Position numbers and translations under genes: made by a program. Positions 9,444-18,215 of a DNA stretch of 63,168 bases are shown here, in pieces. The number at the start of each line of letters is the position of its first letter. Positions within the stretch are counted from its first letter, which is position 1. Below the pieces are notes generated by a model. The model saw nothing but the letters and a program-made list of their open reading frames with translations. It was not told the DNA's origin and made no database searches. The stretch spans positions 1-63,168 of the forward strand of contig PHBK01000032.1 in the NCBI GenBank assembly GCA_002840565.1, given 5' to 3'. Source of the stretch: Deltaproteobacteria bacterium HGW-Deltaproteobacteria-12. GTDB lineage: Bacteria > Desulfobacterota > Syntrophia > Syntrophales > Smithellaceae.

Positions 9444-10595
9444 CTAAAGCATCATCGAGGAGAGCACCGCCCGTGCAATAACCATCCTCTGAATTTCGCT
9501 TGTGCCTTCATATATTTCCGTTACTTTGGCATCACGGAAAAATCGTTCCACATCGTATTCCTTGCTGTATCCGTATCCACCATGAATCTGCACAGCAAGA
9601 CCCGTAACACTTACCGCAACTTTGCTGCAATAAAGCTTGGCCATAGCAGCTTCGGTGCTAAAACCTGCCCCTTCATCTTTCAGGGTGCAGGCGCGATACA
9701 AAAGCAGACGCGCCGCAGCAACTTCCGTAGCCATATCGGCAAGATAATTTTGGATGGTCTGCTGGGAAGAGATGGGTTTTTTAAACTGATGCCGTTCTTT
9801 GGCATATTTAACAGCCGCTTCCAAAGCTCCCTGGGCAATGCCCAGGGCCTGCGCGGCAATACCGATGCGCCCGTTATCTAAAGCAACCAGCGCTATTCTC
9901 AGGCCATCGCCGTTTTTCCCCAGTATATTCTTCCGGGGCACCTGGCAATCTTCCAGAAACAGCGAGGACACCGGATTGGCACGCATCCCGCAGAGATTTT
10001 CCACTTCACCGCGGAAAAAGCCTTTAAAGCCGCTCTCAACAATAAACACGCTGGTCTGCGGGCGGGCGGGATCAGAACCGGTTAGAGCAAAGATTAAAGC
10101 CAGATCGCAAATGCCGCCGTTAGTCACAAATATTTTCGTGCCGTTAAGAATATAGCCATCACCCTTTTCAACAGCCGTTGTCTCGATGCTCCCGGCATCA
10201 GAACCGGCATTGGCTTCGGTAAGGCTGAACGAACCGATAATTTCGCCTGCGGAAAGCTTAGGCAGATATTGCTCTTTTTGTTCCCGTGTGCCAAATTTGA
10301 GCAGCGGATAAACGGCAACGCCGTTATGCACCGTTACGCAGAGGCCTGCCGCCGCACAAACCCTGGATATTTCCTCGACGACAATTGCCGAACTAACGGC
10401 GTCAAGGGCGGCACCGCCAAACTCCCGGGGCACCTGCAGACCAAAATAATTGAGTTCCTTCATCTTTTCGATGACGGTACCGGGAAATACGGCATTCTGA
10501 TCAATGGCGGCGGCAATAGGCCCTAATTCAGTTTCGGCAAAATGCCGCGCCGCGTTACGAATGAGTTTATGTTTCATATTGGGGATTTGCTGCAA
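9444..10595 (-). CDS. acd: Acyl-CoA dehydrogenase
   Basis: This 383-residue FAD enzyme oxidises an acyl-CoA at the alpha-beta bond and passes electrons to ETF. It shows FSLTEANAGSDAGS for flavin and substrate binding, RHQFKKPISSQQTIQ, and the C-terminal IYEGTSEIQR containing the catalytic base near E363. These are the marks of the short- and medium-chain or glutaryl-type family. It is the first gene of the leftward operon with etfB and etfA. The substrate chain length is undetermined. The context with CoA ligases and a crotonase points to acid degradation or syntrophic fatty or aromatic acid metabolism. Confidence 0.93.
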   Translation of the reverse strand: MQQIPNMKHKLIRNAARHFAETELGPIAAAIDQNAVFPGTVIEKMKELNYFGLQVPREFGGAALDAVSSAIVVEEISRVCAAAGLCVTVHNGVAVYPLLKFGTREQKEQYLPKLSAGEIIGSFSLTEANAGSDAGSIETTAVEKGDGYILNGTKIFVTNGGICDLALIFALTGSDPARPQTSVFIVESGFKGFFRGEVENLCGMRANPVSSLFLEDCQVPRKNILGKNGDGLRIALVALDNGRIGIAAQALGIAQGALEAAVKYAKERHQFKKPISSQQTIQNYLADMATEVAAARLLLYRACTLKDEGAGFSTEAAMAKLYCSKVAVSVTGLAVQIHGGYGYSKEYDVERFFRDAKVTEIYEGTSEIQRMVIARAVLSSMML

Positions 10596-10738
10596 ATTCC
10601 ATCGCCCTCCAGCAACGATGTGGGAACCAATAACTCAAAAGAAAAGCAAAATCAAGGAAATGAAACAGAAAACTTTGTCTGGCATATCGTACGAAGAGGA
10701 TGTAAAATCAGCCCTAATAATTTCTTAAGGAGAAAGAT

Positions 10739-11098
10739 ATGAAGATACGCATTTGTTTGCTGGCGGGAATATTCTTTTTATTGTACGGGCAAGCAGCCCA
10801 GGCTCAGGAGTTTGGCAAGATTCGCGCGCTGCAGCAGCGGGCGGCTTTCGTCACCAACCAGAAAAATGATTTTGTCGCCCGTGTATTGACTTCCTATAAA
10901 ATCCCTTATGAACGGAACAGTCAGGGGGCTGTTGTCCGGATAAACATTGAAAAAACGTGGTTTGATATTACCGCCATTGATATTGTTCCTGTCCTTCAGG
11001 AATCAGCCGACAAACGCCAGCACGTTACAGCACATGAACTGTATTTTTATACGGCTGGCGGTATTCTGAATTTAGTATCGGAGCTCATTATCCGTTAA
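10739..11098 (+). CDS. Small secreted protein of unknown function
   Basis: This 119-residue protein has a clear signal peptide (KIRICLLAGIFFLLYGQAAQA, cleavage after about residue 22). The mature part is a short mixed alpha/beta domain without Cys or recognisable motifs. A strong AAGGAG ribosome site lies six bases before the ATG. It stands alone between the leftward acd operon and the deacylase gene. I do not recognise the family. Confidence 0.7.
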   Translation: MKIRICLLAGIFFLLYGQAAQAQEFGKIRALQQRAAFVTNQKNDFVARVLTSYKIPYERNSQGAVVRINIEKTWFDITAIDIVPVLQESADKRQHVTAHELYFYTAGGILNLVSELIIR

Positions 11099-11174
11099 GG
11101 AATGGAATTAAGTCCGGCAAAATAGACTATATCCTTTTATTGTTTTTCGAAGTTTCATCATTACCTTATACGAC

Positions 11175-11657
11175 ATGACCAAAGAAAAGATTCCTTCATC
11201 TCCCGCTATCCTGGCCTTAAAAGCGCAATCTGCCGTTTTTACTTTGCATTCTTACCAGTACGAAGAAAAAGGCGGCACCAAAGTCTCGGCCTTGAAATTG
11301 GGGGTGAATGAACATTGTGTCATTAAAACTCTGCTTCTGGAAGATGAAAACGCCCGGCCACTGGTAATTTTGATGCATGGCGACAAGGAGGTTTCCACAA
11401 AATCATTGGCTCGCAGTATCGGCGCCAAGTCCATTGTTCCCTGCCGACCGGAAATTGCCCAGAAACATACCGGTTATAAAGTAGGCGGCACTTCCCCTTT
11501 CGGCACAAGAAAAACATTGCCGATATATATGGAAAAGACTATTCTGGACTTGCCGACAATTTTTATTAATGCCGGCAGCCGGGGTTTACTGGCCCGGATG
11601 CATCCTTCGGAAGTAGTAAGAATACTCCACCCGGTTATGGTTAACGTTGCTGTATGA
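11175..11657 (+). CDS. ybaK: YbaK/EbsC-type Cys-tRNA(Pro) deacylase
   Basis: This 160-residue single-domain protein of the YbaK/ProX editing family hydrolyses mischarged aminoacyl-tRNA, classically Cys-tRNA(Pro). Visible family marks are the VIKTLLL strand, VILMHGDKEVSTKSLAR with the conserved Lys, and GYKVGGTSPFGTRK. The length is usual. It precedes a thioredoxin gene on the same strand. Confidence 0.9.
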   Translation: MTKEKIPSSPAILALKAQSAVFTLHSYQYEEKGGTKVSALKLGVNEHCVIKTLLLEDENARPLVILMHGDKEVSTKSLARSIGAKSIVPCRPEIAQKHTGYKVGGTSPFGTRKTLPIYMEKTILDLPTIFINAGSRGLLARMHPSEVVRILHPVMVNVAV

Positions 11658-11684
11658 TTTTTTTTTCATAAAAGAGGTAAATAT

Positions 11685-12242
11685 ATGCCTGATAATGTAA
11701 TAATCCGCTGCCTGAACTGCGGCACAAAAAATCGCATACCCAACCAGAAATTTCAGAAACGCCCCACATGCGGCAATTGCCATGCACCCCTGGATGATTT
11801 GATTATCCGTTGTCTCAAGTGCGGGACTAAAAACAGAATCTCGGAAGACAAGCTTCATCACAAACCACTGTGCGGCAAATGCCGTGAACCGCTGGTTCTG
11901 GCTCAGCAACAAGTAAGACCGGTCGAATTAACTGATGATTCTTTCGCCCGGGAAGTGCTGGCAGCCGACACCTCTGTTTTAGTTGATTGCTGGGCGCCCT
12001 GGTGCGCCCCCTGCCGCAAGCTCACACCGATTATCGAAGAACTGGCCTCCGATTATGCCAATGGAGTAAAAGTAGCCAAACTCAATGTTGATGAAAATCC
12101 GGCAACGGCGGCGCAGTATGGAATTCATAGCATCCCCACAATGCTGCTTTTTAAAGACGGCAAGTTAGTGCAGCGGCTGGTAGGCGCACTGCCCAAAGAA
12201 GAAATTGAAAGGAATTTATTGTCCATTATTAAAACTAACTGA
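11685..12242 (+). CDS. Thioredoxin with two N-terminal zinc ribbons (TrxC-like)
   Basis: This 185-residue protein has two adjacent copies of a zinc-ribbon module at about residues 5-30 and 40-66 (CLNCGTKNRI...CGNC and CLKCGTKNRI...CGKC). A complete thioredoxin domain follows, with WCAPC at about 106-110 and the cis-Pro region SIPTMLLF. Thioredoxin 2 (TrxC) has one such ribbon; the second here looks like an internal duplication. A cytoplasmic protein-disulphide reductase role is expected, with the ribbons possibly tuning redox potential or sensing zinc. The gene lies between ybaK and a Nudix hydrolase gene on the same strand. Confidence 0.92.
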   Translation: MPDNVIIRCLNCGTKNRIPNQKFQKRPTCGNCHAPLDDLIIRCLKCGTKNRISEDKLHHKPLCGKCREPLVLAQQQVRPVELTDDSFAREVLAADTSVLVDCWAPWCAPCRKLTPIIEELASDYANGVKVAKLNVDENPATAAQYGIHSIPTMLLFKDGKLVQRLVGALPKEEIERNLLSIIKTN

Positions 12243-12263
12243 AACAAAGGAATTATCTCCGTT

Positions 12264-12812
12264 ATGGCCCACCCGAAAAAAAAACTAATGTATCGATGTA
12301 AAATATTTGATGTCTGGGAAGAAGAAGTTAGCCTGCCCGACGGCAAGACAACAAAGCAAAACAGGATCGATCACAAACCAACCGTTGCCATTATCGCGGT
12401 AAATAATAAAAAAGAACTACTGTTAATCAAACAGTACCGCAGCGCCGTAAGCAAGGACCTCCTGGAAATTCCCGCCGGCACCATCGACAGAGACTCCGAA
12501 ACACCGCTTCATTGTGCAAAACGCGAACTTGCTGAAGAAACAGGTTTTCAGGCCAAAAAATTTATTAAGTTGTTTGAAGGCTATTTATTGCCGGGATACT
12601 GCAATGAATACATGTTTTTTTTCCTTGCCCAGGGACTTTTCCCCGCCCCCCTGCCCCCTGATGAAGATGAATTTATTGAAGTTGTACCTACAGGATTTGC
12701 CCGGGCCCGAAAAATGATCAGAAATGGCAAAATAATCGATGCCAAAACGGCTCTCGGTATCATTCTGGCCGTCAACTATGTGCATAAGGACTCTGCGGCG
12801 GAAAGGCGCTGA
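12264..12812 (+). CDS. ADP-ribose pyrophosphatase-type Nudix hydrolase
   Basis: This 182-residue Nudix protein has the box beginning at AGTID and ending REL-EET-GF (about residues 71-95). The spacing between Gly and the first Glu is one residue longer than the classical pattern. The preceding VAIIAVN and LLIKQYR strands and the following EGYLLPGYCNEYMFFFLA fit the ADP-ribose diphosphatase (NudF-like) subgroup, which cleaves nucleoside-diphosphate sugars. It begins 21 bases after the thioredoxin stop, suggesting a shared transcript. Confidence 0.85.
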   Translation: MAHPKKKLMYRCKIFDVWEEEVSLPDGKTTKQNRIDHKPTVAIIAVNNKKELLLIKQYRSAVSKDLLEIPAGTIDRDSETPLHCAKRELAEETGFQAKKFIKLFEGYLLPGYCNEYMFFFLAQGLFPAPLPPDEDEFIEVVPTGFARARKMIRNGKIIDAKTALGIILAVNYVHKDSAAERR

Positions 12813-12858
12813 GCAGGCGGGTCCACCCGCCATAACCCCGCAATTCCTTTCCGATCAA

Positions 12859-12920
12859 CCACCTTGCAGCAAGCTGCGGAGAATTAGCGTTCGCGGCGCC
12901 GCAGCGGCATTAAACTTCCG
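12859..12920. repeat. Dispersed palindromic repeat R1, copy 2
   Basis: This copy is a diverged version of the repeat at 4781-4833: CCACCTTGCAGCAAGC, then GGAGAATTAGCGTTCG, then a GGCGCCGC palindromic part. It lies between convergent genes, 14 bases before the stop of the leftward lipoprotein gene. Confidence 0.65.
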
Positions 12921-12933
12921 AGGGCCAATATTT

Positions 12934-13455
12934 TTACTTCAGCATTTTTTCTCTTTGACCCATCTGTATTTCCAATTTTTTTAACAGTTCAATATCGTTT
13001 TTCAGCTGTTCGTTTTCCTGCTGCAGTTTGACGGCTTCTGCTTGATATTTTTCTTCGTAATTTTTATAGTCTTTTTTCAATTTTGCTTTTTCGGCATTCG
13101 CTTTCGATAGCTCCAGTGATCCTGTTTTAACTTTTTCCTGCAAGTCAATTAAATTATTAATCGTCAGGATCAAGGCTTGAGCGCTTGCAGTCCATTTGCT
13201 GCGAGGATGCTCTTGAAGAAAAATTCTCAACTTAGCACTGGCTGCCTTGTAGTCCGGTTCTCCTTGCCGATCATGCAAAGAAGTCAAGGCTTCCAGGAAA
13301 ATATCCGCATCAGAAGGAGATAATTCAAACATACTTCGCTGCTTCTCGACGATTGTTTTGGGGCCTTGGGATTGATCGACAACCGGACTGCCGGCGCATG
13401 CAATCAAAACTGCTGTCATAGCAACAATAATTATCCCTTTGTTCCAGTTCAACAA
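12934..13455 (-). CDS. Coiled-coil lipoprotein next to the HAMP signalling gene
   Basis: This 173-residue predicted lipoprotein has the lipobox LIAC with Cys at about residue 20. The first half of the mature protein contains a short helical, TPR-like region. The C-terminal half (about 95-170) is a Lys/Glu-rich coiled coil with heptad Leu spacing. Its ATG overlaps the end of the HAMP/GGDEF-like gene by seven bases, so the two are co-translated. This arrangement resembles periplasmic accessory proteins of sensory systems, but the function is unknown. Confidence 0.75.
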   Translation of the reverse strand: MLNWNKGIIIVAMTAVLIACAGSPVVDQSQGPKTIVEKQRSMFELSPSDADIFLEALTSLHDRQGEPDYKAASAKLRIFLQEHPRSKWTASAQALILTINNLIDLQEKVKTGSLELSKANAEKAKLKKDYKNYEEKYQAEAVKLQQENEQLKNDIELLKKLEIQMGQREKMLK

Positions 13456-14846
13456 TGCTCCATCTCCAATTTCTGCTGCCGCTCTCCCGGATTACAAATA
13501 TTGCTTTTTTCCCAATCATCCTCTGTCACATAGTTGCTGCCGGGAAGTAATTTGGCATATTCCTTTAACTCTGCAGCCGTCATGGCCATATCCAGTTGAT
13601 TCTTAAATCTTGTCCCGTCATCATTAACTATGGCTACCGAAACAGTAATAAGAGGAAATTTTTGCATTACCCCCTGACGATCTTTTCCCAGGATATAGCC
13701 TCTTTGCGCATCCTGGGCATCGTAAAAACGGCGAATTCGTTTTTCAAAATCCATTACCAGCTTTTGACACATCCTTTTTGCCTGCTCGGGGCCGGCGATG
13801 ATCACGAAATCATCTCCGCCAATATGACCGATAAATATTTCTTCCTGCGGCTGCTCGGCAACATATTCTTTAAGAATATCGGCAACCTCCTTCAAGACTT
13901 CACTGCCCCAGGCATATCCATATTTATCGGCAAACGGCTTAAAATTGTCCAGATCAACCTGACAAAGAGCAAATGATCTCCCCCTGACCAGCATCTCCGT
14001 GATCCTGGTTTCAATGGCGATATTTCCCGGCAGGCCGGTAAGGGGACTGGCGTTTAAATTCATTTTTTCCAGTACTTGAAGTCTTTGCGTCATATAAATG
14101 AAATCTTTAGCCAGAGCTCCGATTTCATCATTACGCCGCACGGAAATCTGATGGTCGAGCTTCCCTTCAGCAATTAAACCCGTGGCCTTCTGCAGTTGCC
14201 GCAATGGTTTGGAAATATTGCGCGTAATAAAAAGAGCCAATACAATTCCCAAAATCAGGCTAAACAAACTCAAACCCAAGGTCATGGTCGTTGCCTGATA
14301 ACTTTGGCTGGCAATATAATTCATCTGATCGTTAATTGCTTTTTCAGTACCTGTCTGGATATTCTTGAGTTGTAGCGCAATTTCATCGATCGCTGCTCTG
14401 CCGGCAGAATCGGAAAGCACCGTGGCATCCTGCAGGCGACCCTCTTTGAGCAAGACCGCTTCCTGAGAGAAAAGAGCGCCATAACGATCATGCAGGGAGG
14501 CGAGATTGATCAGGCCTTTGTCCCTGTATTGTCCATTATTCAGTTTTTTTATCGCTTCCAGGCCCGCTTTGAAGTCACCGGCTCGCTGCCAGAAGATTTG
14601 CTCCAGAGAAGGATCTTTTAAAATAAAATATTGTTTCTCTGTGCGCTCCTGCGCCAGCAGTGCATCCAGCATGCTTTTAGAAGTCTCTACCACAATAAAA
14701 TGGTGATTGGTAATGTCATACGCCGCCTGATTGAGCTTTTGCAGATGAAATATGGCATAAGCGCTCACCAGCAACGTCAGCAGCGCCATAAACAGATAAC
14801 CGAACAGAAGTTTCCGGCTTATGGTAAATAGCATAGTCCCGTTCAA
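13449..14846 (-). CDS. Membrane sensor with HAMP and GGDEF-like domain
   Basis: This 465-residue inner-membrane signalling protein has TM1 at about 12-30, a helical periplasmic sensor of about 155 residues resembling the four-helix 4HB_MCP type, and TM2 at about 188-208. A HAMP domain follows (about 210-262), then a GGDEF-like domain (about 270-430) with SPLTGLPGN, the DLDNFKPFAD strand and a GGDDF signature instead of GGDEF. The Glu-to-Asp change leaves diguanylate cyclase activity uncertain, and no clear RxxD inhibitory site is seen. The overlapping downstream lipoprotein gene may modulate it. A start four codons later is possible. Confidence 0.85.
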   Translation of the reverse strand: MNGTMLFTISRKLLFGYLFMALLTLLVSAYAIFHLQKLNQAAYDITNHHFIVVETSKSMLDALLAQERTEKQYFILKDPSLEQIFWQRAGDFKAGLEAIKKLNNGQYRDKGLINLASLHDRYGALFSQEAVLLKEGRLQDATVLSDSAGRAAIDEIALQLKNIQTGTEKAINDQMNYIASQSYQATTMTLGLSLFSLILGIVLALFITRNISKPLRQLQKATGLIAEGKLDHQISVRRNDEIGALAKDFIYMTQRLQVLEKMNLNASPLTGLPGNIAIETRITEMLVRGRSFALCQVDLDNFKPFADKYGYAWGSEVLKEVADILKEYVAEQPQEEIFIGHIGGDDFVIIAGPEQAKRMCQKLVMDFEKRIRRFYDAQDAQRGYILGKDRQGVMQKFPLITVSVAIVNDDGTRFKNQLDMAMTAAELKEYAKLLPGSNYVTEDDWEKSNICNPGERQQKLEMEHC

Positions 14847-14942
14847 CCTTTAATATACTCTCCCGGAAGAACTAACATAAGCAATCCTCCGGAGTAAAGT
14901 ATAAACTTGTTGCGGACTGATTGTTTTTCCCGGTAAACCTTC

Positions 14943-14971
14943 TTGCCACTGACATAAAGTTTTGCTAGACT
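14943..14971 (+). promoter_or_regulatory. Probable sigma-70 promoter of the second paaK-like gene
   Basis: TTGCCA and TAGACT are separated by 17 bases. The -10 lies 28 bases before the ATG, and the start is preceded by a strong GAAGGGAGG ribosome site. Confidence 0.5.
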
Positions 14972-14999
14972 GAAATCATCTTAGAAGGGAGGCGATCAT

Positions 15000-16310
15000 A
15001 TGTTTTATAATGAAGAGTTTGAAACCCTGCCCCGGGAAGCAATTCAGGCCCTGCAAATCAAAAGGTTGCAGCAAGTCCTGCAGCGCGTTTATCATACTGT
15101 CGGGCATTATAAAAAATCACTCGATGCCGCCCGGGTCAAACCAGACGACATCAAATCTCTGGCGGATCTCTCCAGGCTTCCCTTCATTACCAGACACGAC
15201 CTGCAGAACAATTACCCTTTTGGCCTGTCGGCCGTCCCCATGAGCAGCGTCGTCCGGTTGCATGCATCCTCCGGCACCAGTGGTCGTTCTACCGTCTTTG
15301 GTTATACCAAACGTGATATTGAAACCTGGTCGGAATTAATGGCCCGCAGCCTTGTTGCCGCCGGACTGACTAAAAATGATATCATTCATAATGCTTTCAG
15401 TTACGGATTATTTACAGGAGGCCTGGGTCTGCATTTTGGAGCCGAAAAAATCGGCGCCAGCGTCATTCCTATATCCGGCGGCAATTCTAAAAGACAAATA
15501 ATGATCCTGCAGGATTTCGGACCGACGGCTATCTGCTGCACACCTTCCTATGCGCTGCATCTGGCCGAACAAGGTGCGGCTCTCGGCGTGGATATGAAGG
15601 CATTACAACTGCGTGTCGGTATCTTCGGAGCGGAACCATGGAACAGAGCCATGTGCGAGGAAATTGAAAAAATATATGGAATAACCGCTCTGGATATCTT
15701 TGGAATATCGGAAGTGATGGGCCCCGGTATCGCCATGGAGTGCCCGGAAGGACGCAACGGGATGCATATTTACGAAGATCATTTTCTTGTTGAAACAATC
15801 AACCCCCAAACGGGCGAAGTCTTACCCGAAGGCGCGGAAGGCGAGCTTGTTTTTACCACACTTACCAAGGAAGCCTTTCCGTTGATCCGTTACCGTTCCG
15901 GCGATGTATCACGGCTGATTACGGAACCTTGCCGCTGCGGGCGCAGTCATATCAAAATGGCCAGAGTGTTGAAAAGAAGCGACGATATGCTGATTATCCG
16001 CGGCGTGAACGTTTTTCCGGCGCAAGTCGAAGCCATTTTAACTGATATTGAAGGACTGGAGCCTCGTTATCAACTTCTTATCGACAAAATCGGCGCCCTG
16101 GATTCCCTGGAATTGCGGGTGGAAGTCAGCGAAAAGACATTCAGTGAATCCGGCAGCGTCAAGGCATTACAGAGTATCGAAAAAAGAATCGTCAAAGACA
16201 TGAAAGATTATCTGGGTGTCGCCGCCAGGGTAAAGCTTGTAGAACCCAATACCCTGCTGCGCTCGCTTAACCCTGATACCAAAATCATTGATAACCGCCG
16301 TATCTCATAA
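15000..16310 (+). CDS. paaK: Phenylacetate-CoA ligase-like enzyme, copy 2
   Basis: This 436-residue adenylate-forming acid-CoA ligase is colinear with the copy at 4832 and highly similar over its whole length. It has [28 protein letters not shown] and [15 protein letters not shown]. It carries its own promoter and ribosome site and is followed after 18 bases by an ACT-domain gene, a pairing common for archaeal and deltaproteobacterial ligases of this family. The likely reaction is acid + ATP + CoA to acyl-CoA + AMP. The natural acid (phenylacetate, indoleacetate or another) is not determinable here. Confidence 0.9.
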   Translation: MFYNEEFETLPREAIQALQIKRLQQVLQRVYHTVGHYKKSLDAARVKPDDIKSLADLSRLPFITRHDLQNNYPFGLSAVPMSSVVRLHASSGTSGRSTVFGYTKRDIETWSELMARSLVAAGLTKNDIIHNAFSYGLFTGGLGLHFGAEKIGASVIPISGGNSKRQIMILQDFGPTAICCTPSYALHLAEQGAALGVDMKALQLRVGIFGAEPWNRAMCEEIEKIYGITALDIFGISEVMGPGIAMECPEGRNGMHIYEDHFLVETINPQTGEVLPEGAEGELVFTTLTKEAFPLIRYRSGDVSRLITEPCRCGRSHIKMARVLKRSDDMLIIRGVNVFPAQVEAILTDIEGLEPRYQLLIDKIGALDSLELRVEVSEKTFSESGSVKALQSIEKRIVKDMKDYLGVAARVKLVEPNTLLRSLNPDTKIIDNRRIS

Positions 16311-16328
16311 TAAGGAGGTATTTCCGAT

Positions 16329-16760
16329 ATGAAAGTGGAACAAATATCAATATTTTTAGAGAATAAACCAGGCTCGCTGGAACATGCCACACGCGTTCTC
16401 CATGAGGCCAATGTAAATATCAGAACCCTCTCTCTTGCCGAAACTACCGATTTCGGCATTTTGCGCCTGATTGTCAATGAAGTGGACAAAGCCAATAAAG
16501 TCTTAAACGAAAACGGCTTCCGTGTTAATAAAACGGCTGTGGTTGCAGTGGAAGTGCCGGATCGGCCGGGCGGGCTGCACAGCATTATGAAAGTGCTGGT
16601 CAAAGAAAACATTAATATCGAATACCTCTATGCCTTTGTGGAAAAAAGCGGCGAGAACGCCGTCATTATCTTTCGCTTCGATGATCCCGAAAAAGCCATC
16701 GAGGTTCTGCTGGCACATAAGTTTACGGTAGTGCCGGGAAAAAAGCTCTACGAGTTCTAG
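16329..16760 (+). CDS. Tandem ACT-domain protein paired with PaaK
   Basis: This 143-residue protein consists of two ACT domains (about 1-70 and 71-140), each starting with the typical xPGSL or xPGGL turn (ENKPGSLEHA and PDRPGGLHSI). ACT domains bind amino acids or related small ligands and regulate enzymes. The gene sits 18 bases behind the ligase gene with an AAGGAGG site and is probably co-transcribed. It may sense an amino acid such as Phe and adjust ligase activity; that role is inferred from neighbourhood only. Confidence 0.88.
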   Translation: MKVEQISIFLENKPGSLEHATRVLHEANVNIRTLSLAETTDFGILRLIVNEVDKANKVLNENGFRVNKTAVVAVEVPDRPGGLHSIMKVLVKENINIEYLYAFVEKSGENAVIIFRFDDPEKAIEVLLAHKFTVVPGKKLYEF

Positions 16761-16886
16761 TAAGACGCGTGGTTCAGCAAACCGCCAGGGGGATAATGTT
16801 GAAGGTGTTGCTTCGCGTTTATAGAACTTCGCCTGATTATATCACTCTGCTTATAAAGCGTAATTTAAAAAAGGAGATGACCGGCA

Positions 16887-17588
16887 ATGGCCAAGATGAA
16901 ATATGCGATTGAAGACCGGATCGCCAGGATTACGTTCGATGACGGGAAGATGAATGTTATGAACTGGGAGTTCTTCAATGAACTCAACGAATCTCTCGAT
17001 AAAGCCCGGAAAGATTCAGCAGCAGCAATAATTTTTACCGGCCGTCCGGGAGTTTTTTCCGCAGGACTGGATCTGAAACTGCTGGTAACGCAAACCCTTC
17101 CGGAGGCGCTCAAATTTCAGAGAGCTTTTGCAGAAATCATGCTGAGGATTTATTTATTTCCCATTCCTACCATTGCTGCCTTTTCAGGCCATGCTATAGC
17201 CGGCGGAGCTATTCTCTCCTTTGCCTGTGACCGTTTCATGGTCGCCGACGGGCCTTATAAAATTCAGATCAATGAAATCGCCAATAAAATGCTCATTCCA
17301 ACCTGGATCAATCTTATCTGCCGCGCGGGCATTCCCCAGCAGTGGTGGAAAGAAGCGCTTTTACACTCTCATATTTACACACCGCAAGAGGCTGCCGCCA
17401 AGGGGATAGTTGATGATCTGATTGCTGAAGGCGCTGATGTATTGGCTGCTGCCAAGGTCTACGCACAGGACCTATTCCGTCTCGATGCCAAAGCTTACAG
17501 CGCCAGCAAAAAAGTCATGCGCCAGAAGGAGTCAGACGATGCTCTGCAGGTTTTTGAAAAAGAACTTGTGGACTGGCTGGTCGTCTGA
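16887..17588 (+). CDS. Enoyl-CoA hydratase/isomerase (crotonase) family protein
   Basis: This 233-residue crotonase-fold protein has oxyanion-hole segments FSAGLDLKLL (about 58) and SGHAIAGGAILSFACD (about 100). The usual catalytic Glu segment reads IQINEIANKMLIP. It is shorter than typical hydratases (about 260) and could be an isomerase or a thioester hydrolase. An AAAAAGGAGATGA ribosome site precedes the ATG. It lies downstream of the ligase and ACT genes across 126 bases and fits the same acid-degradation theme. Confidence 0.85.
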   Translation: MAKMKYAIEDRIARITFDDGKMNVMNWEFFNELNESLDKARKDSAAAIIFTGRPGVFSAGLDLKLLVTQTLPEALKFQRAFAEIMLRIYLFPIPTIAAFSGHAIAGGAILSFACDRFMVADGPYKIQINEIANKMLIPTWINLICRAGIPQQWWKEALLHSHIYTPQEAAAKGIVDDLIAEGADVLAAAKVYAQDLFRLDAKAYSASKKVMRQKESDDALQVFEKELVDWLVV

Positions 17589-17691
17589 CAGCAACCACCT
17601 GCATTTAAAATCATTAATAATTATTATACTTTAACAAAGCATAGGGGAGAGCTTGGCCAAGAGGCGGCCATTCACCGTTACCAGTCGCTTG

Positions 17692-18006
17692 TTAAGACCC
17701 AGGTTTCCCGCATTCCTTGCACTTGCCGTCGTCACCGATGACCCCTATACAGGCGCCGTCGCGGCACAATACCCTTTGATCCCAATCATCATCGGTATCT
17801 TTACCCGTCGGCTCCACATGTTTTTCCTTCTCCGCTGTGACTGTCTGAACGACGCTTTCGTCATGCCTTTCCGGAAGCTTACCCTCATAAACTTTGCCGC
17901 ATTCTTTACATTTACCATCAGGGCCGATTGTGCCGATGCAGGATTCGTCGATGCACAGAACTCGTTTTTCCCAGTCTTCATTCTCGTCAAAAATGATTTC
18001 AACCAT
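17692..18006 (-). CDS. Small protein with a duplicated zinc-ribbon module
   Basis: This 104-residue acidic protein is built from two near-identical modules of about 28 residues, DW-KRVLCIDESCIG...CKECGK and DW-QRVLCRDGACIG...CKECGK. A charged linker joins them. Each has four Cys in a CxxxxC...CxxC arrangement, suggesting zinc binding. The ATG at 18006 follows GGAG by seven bases; an upstream in-frame TTG overlaps that ribosome site and was rejected. The gene is convergent with the crotonase gene. The function is unknown. Confidence 0.8.
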   Translation of the reverse strand: MVEIIFDENEDWEKRVLCIDESCIGTIGPDGKCKECGKVYEGKLPERHDESVVQTVTAEKEKHVEPTGKDTDDDWDQRVLCRDGACIGVIGDDGKCKECGKPGS

Positions 18007-18215
18007 TTTTTTCTCCAAAAATTATTGATGTAGCTTATTATGCTGGCCCGGTAAAAAAGTCAAATCGAACAAGAACATTTTTTTAATTACCTATTAACAG
18101 TTAACGGAGATGCTTTCTAACTGCGTCCTGGACTGATTGCTTTTTTCCTGGATTCCGGGTCAATATCCAGCCCGGAATGACATAAAGGGGAGATACAGGA
18201 AGGCCATCCTGGCAG

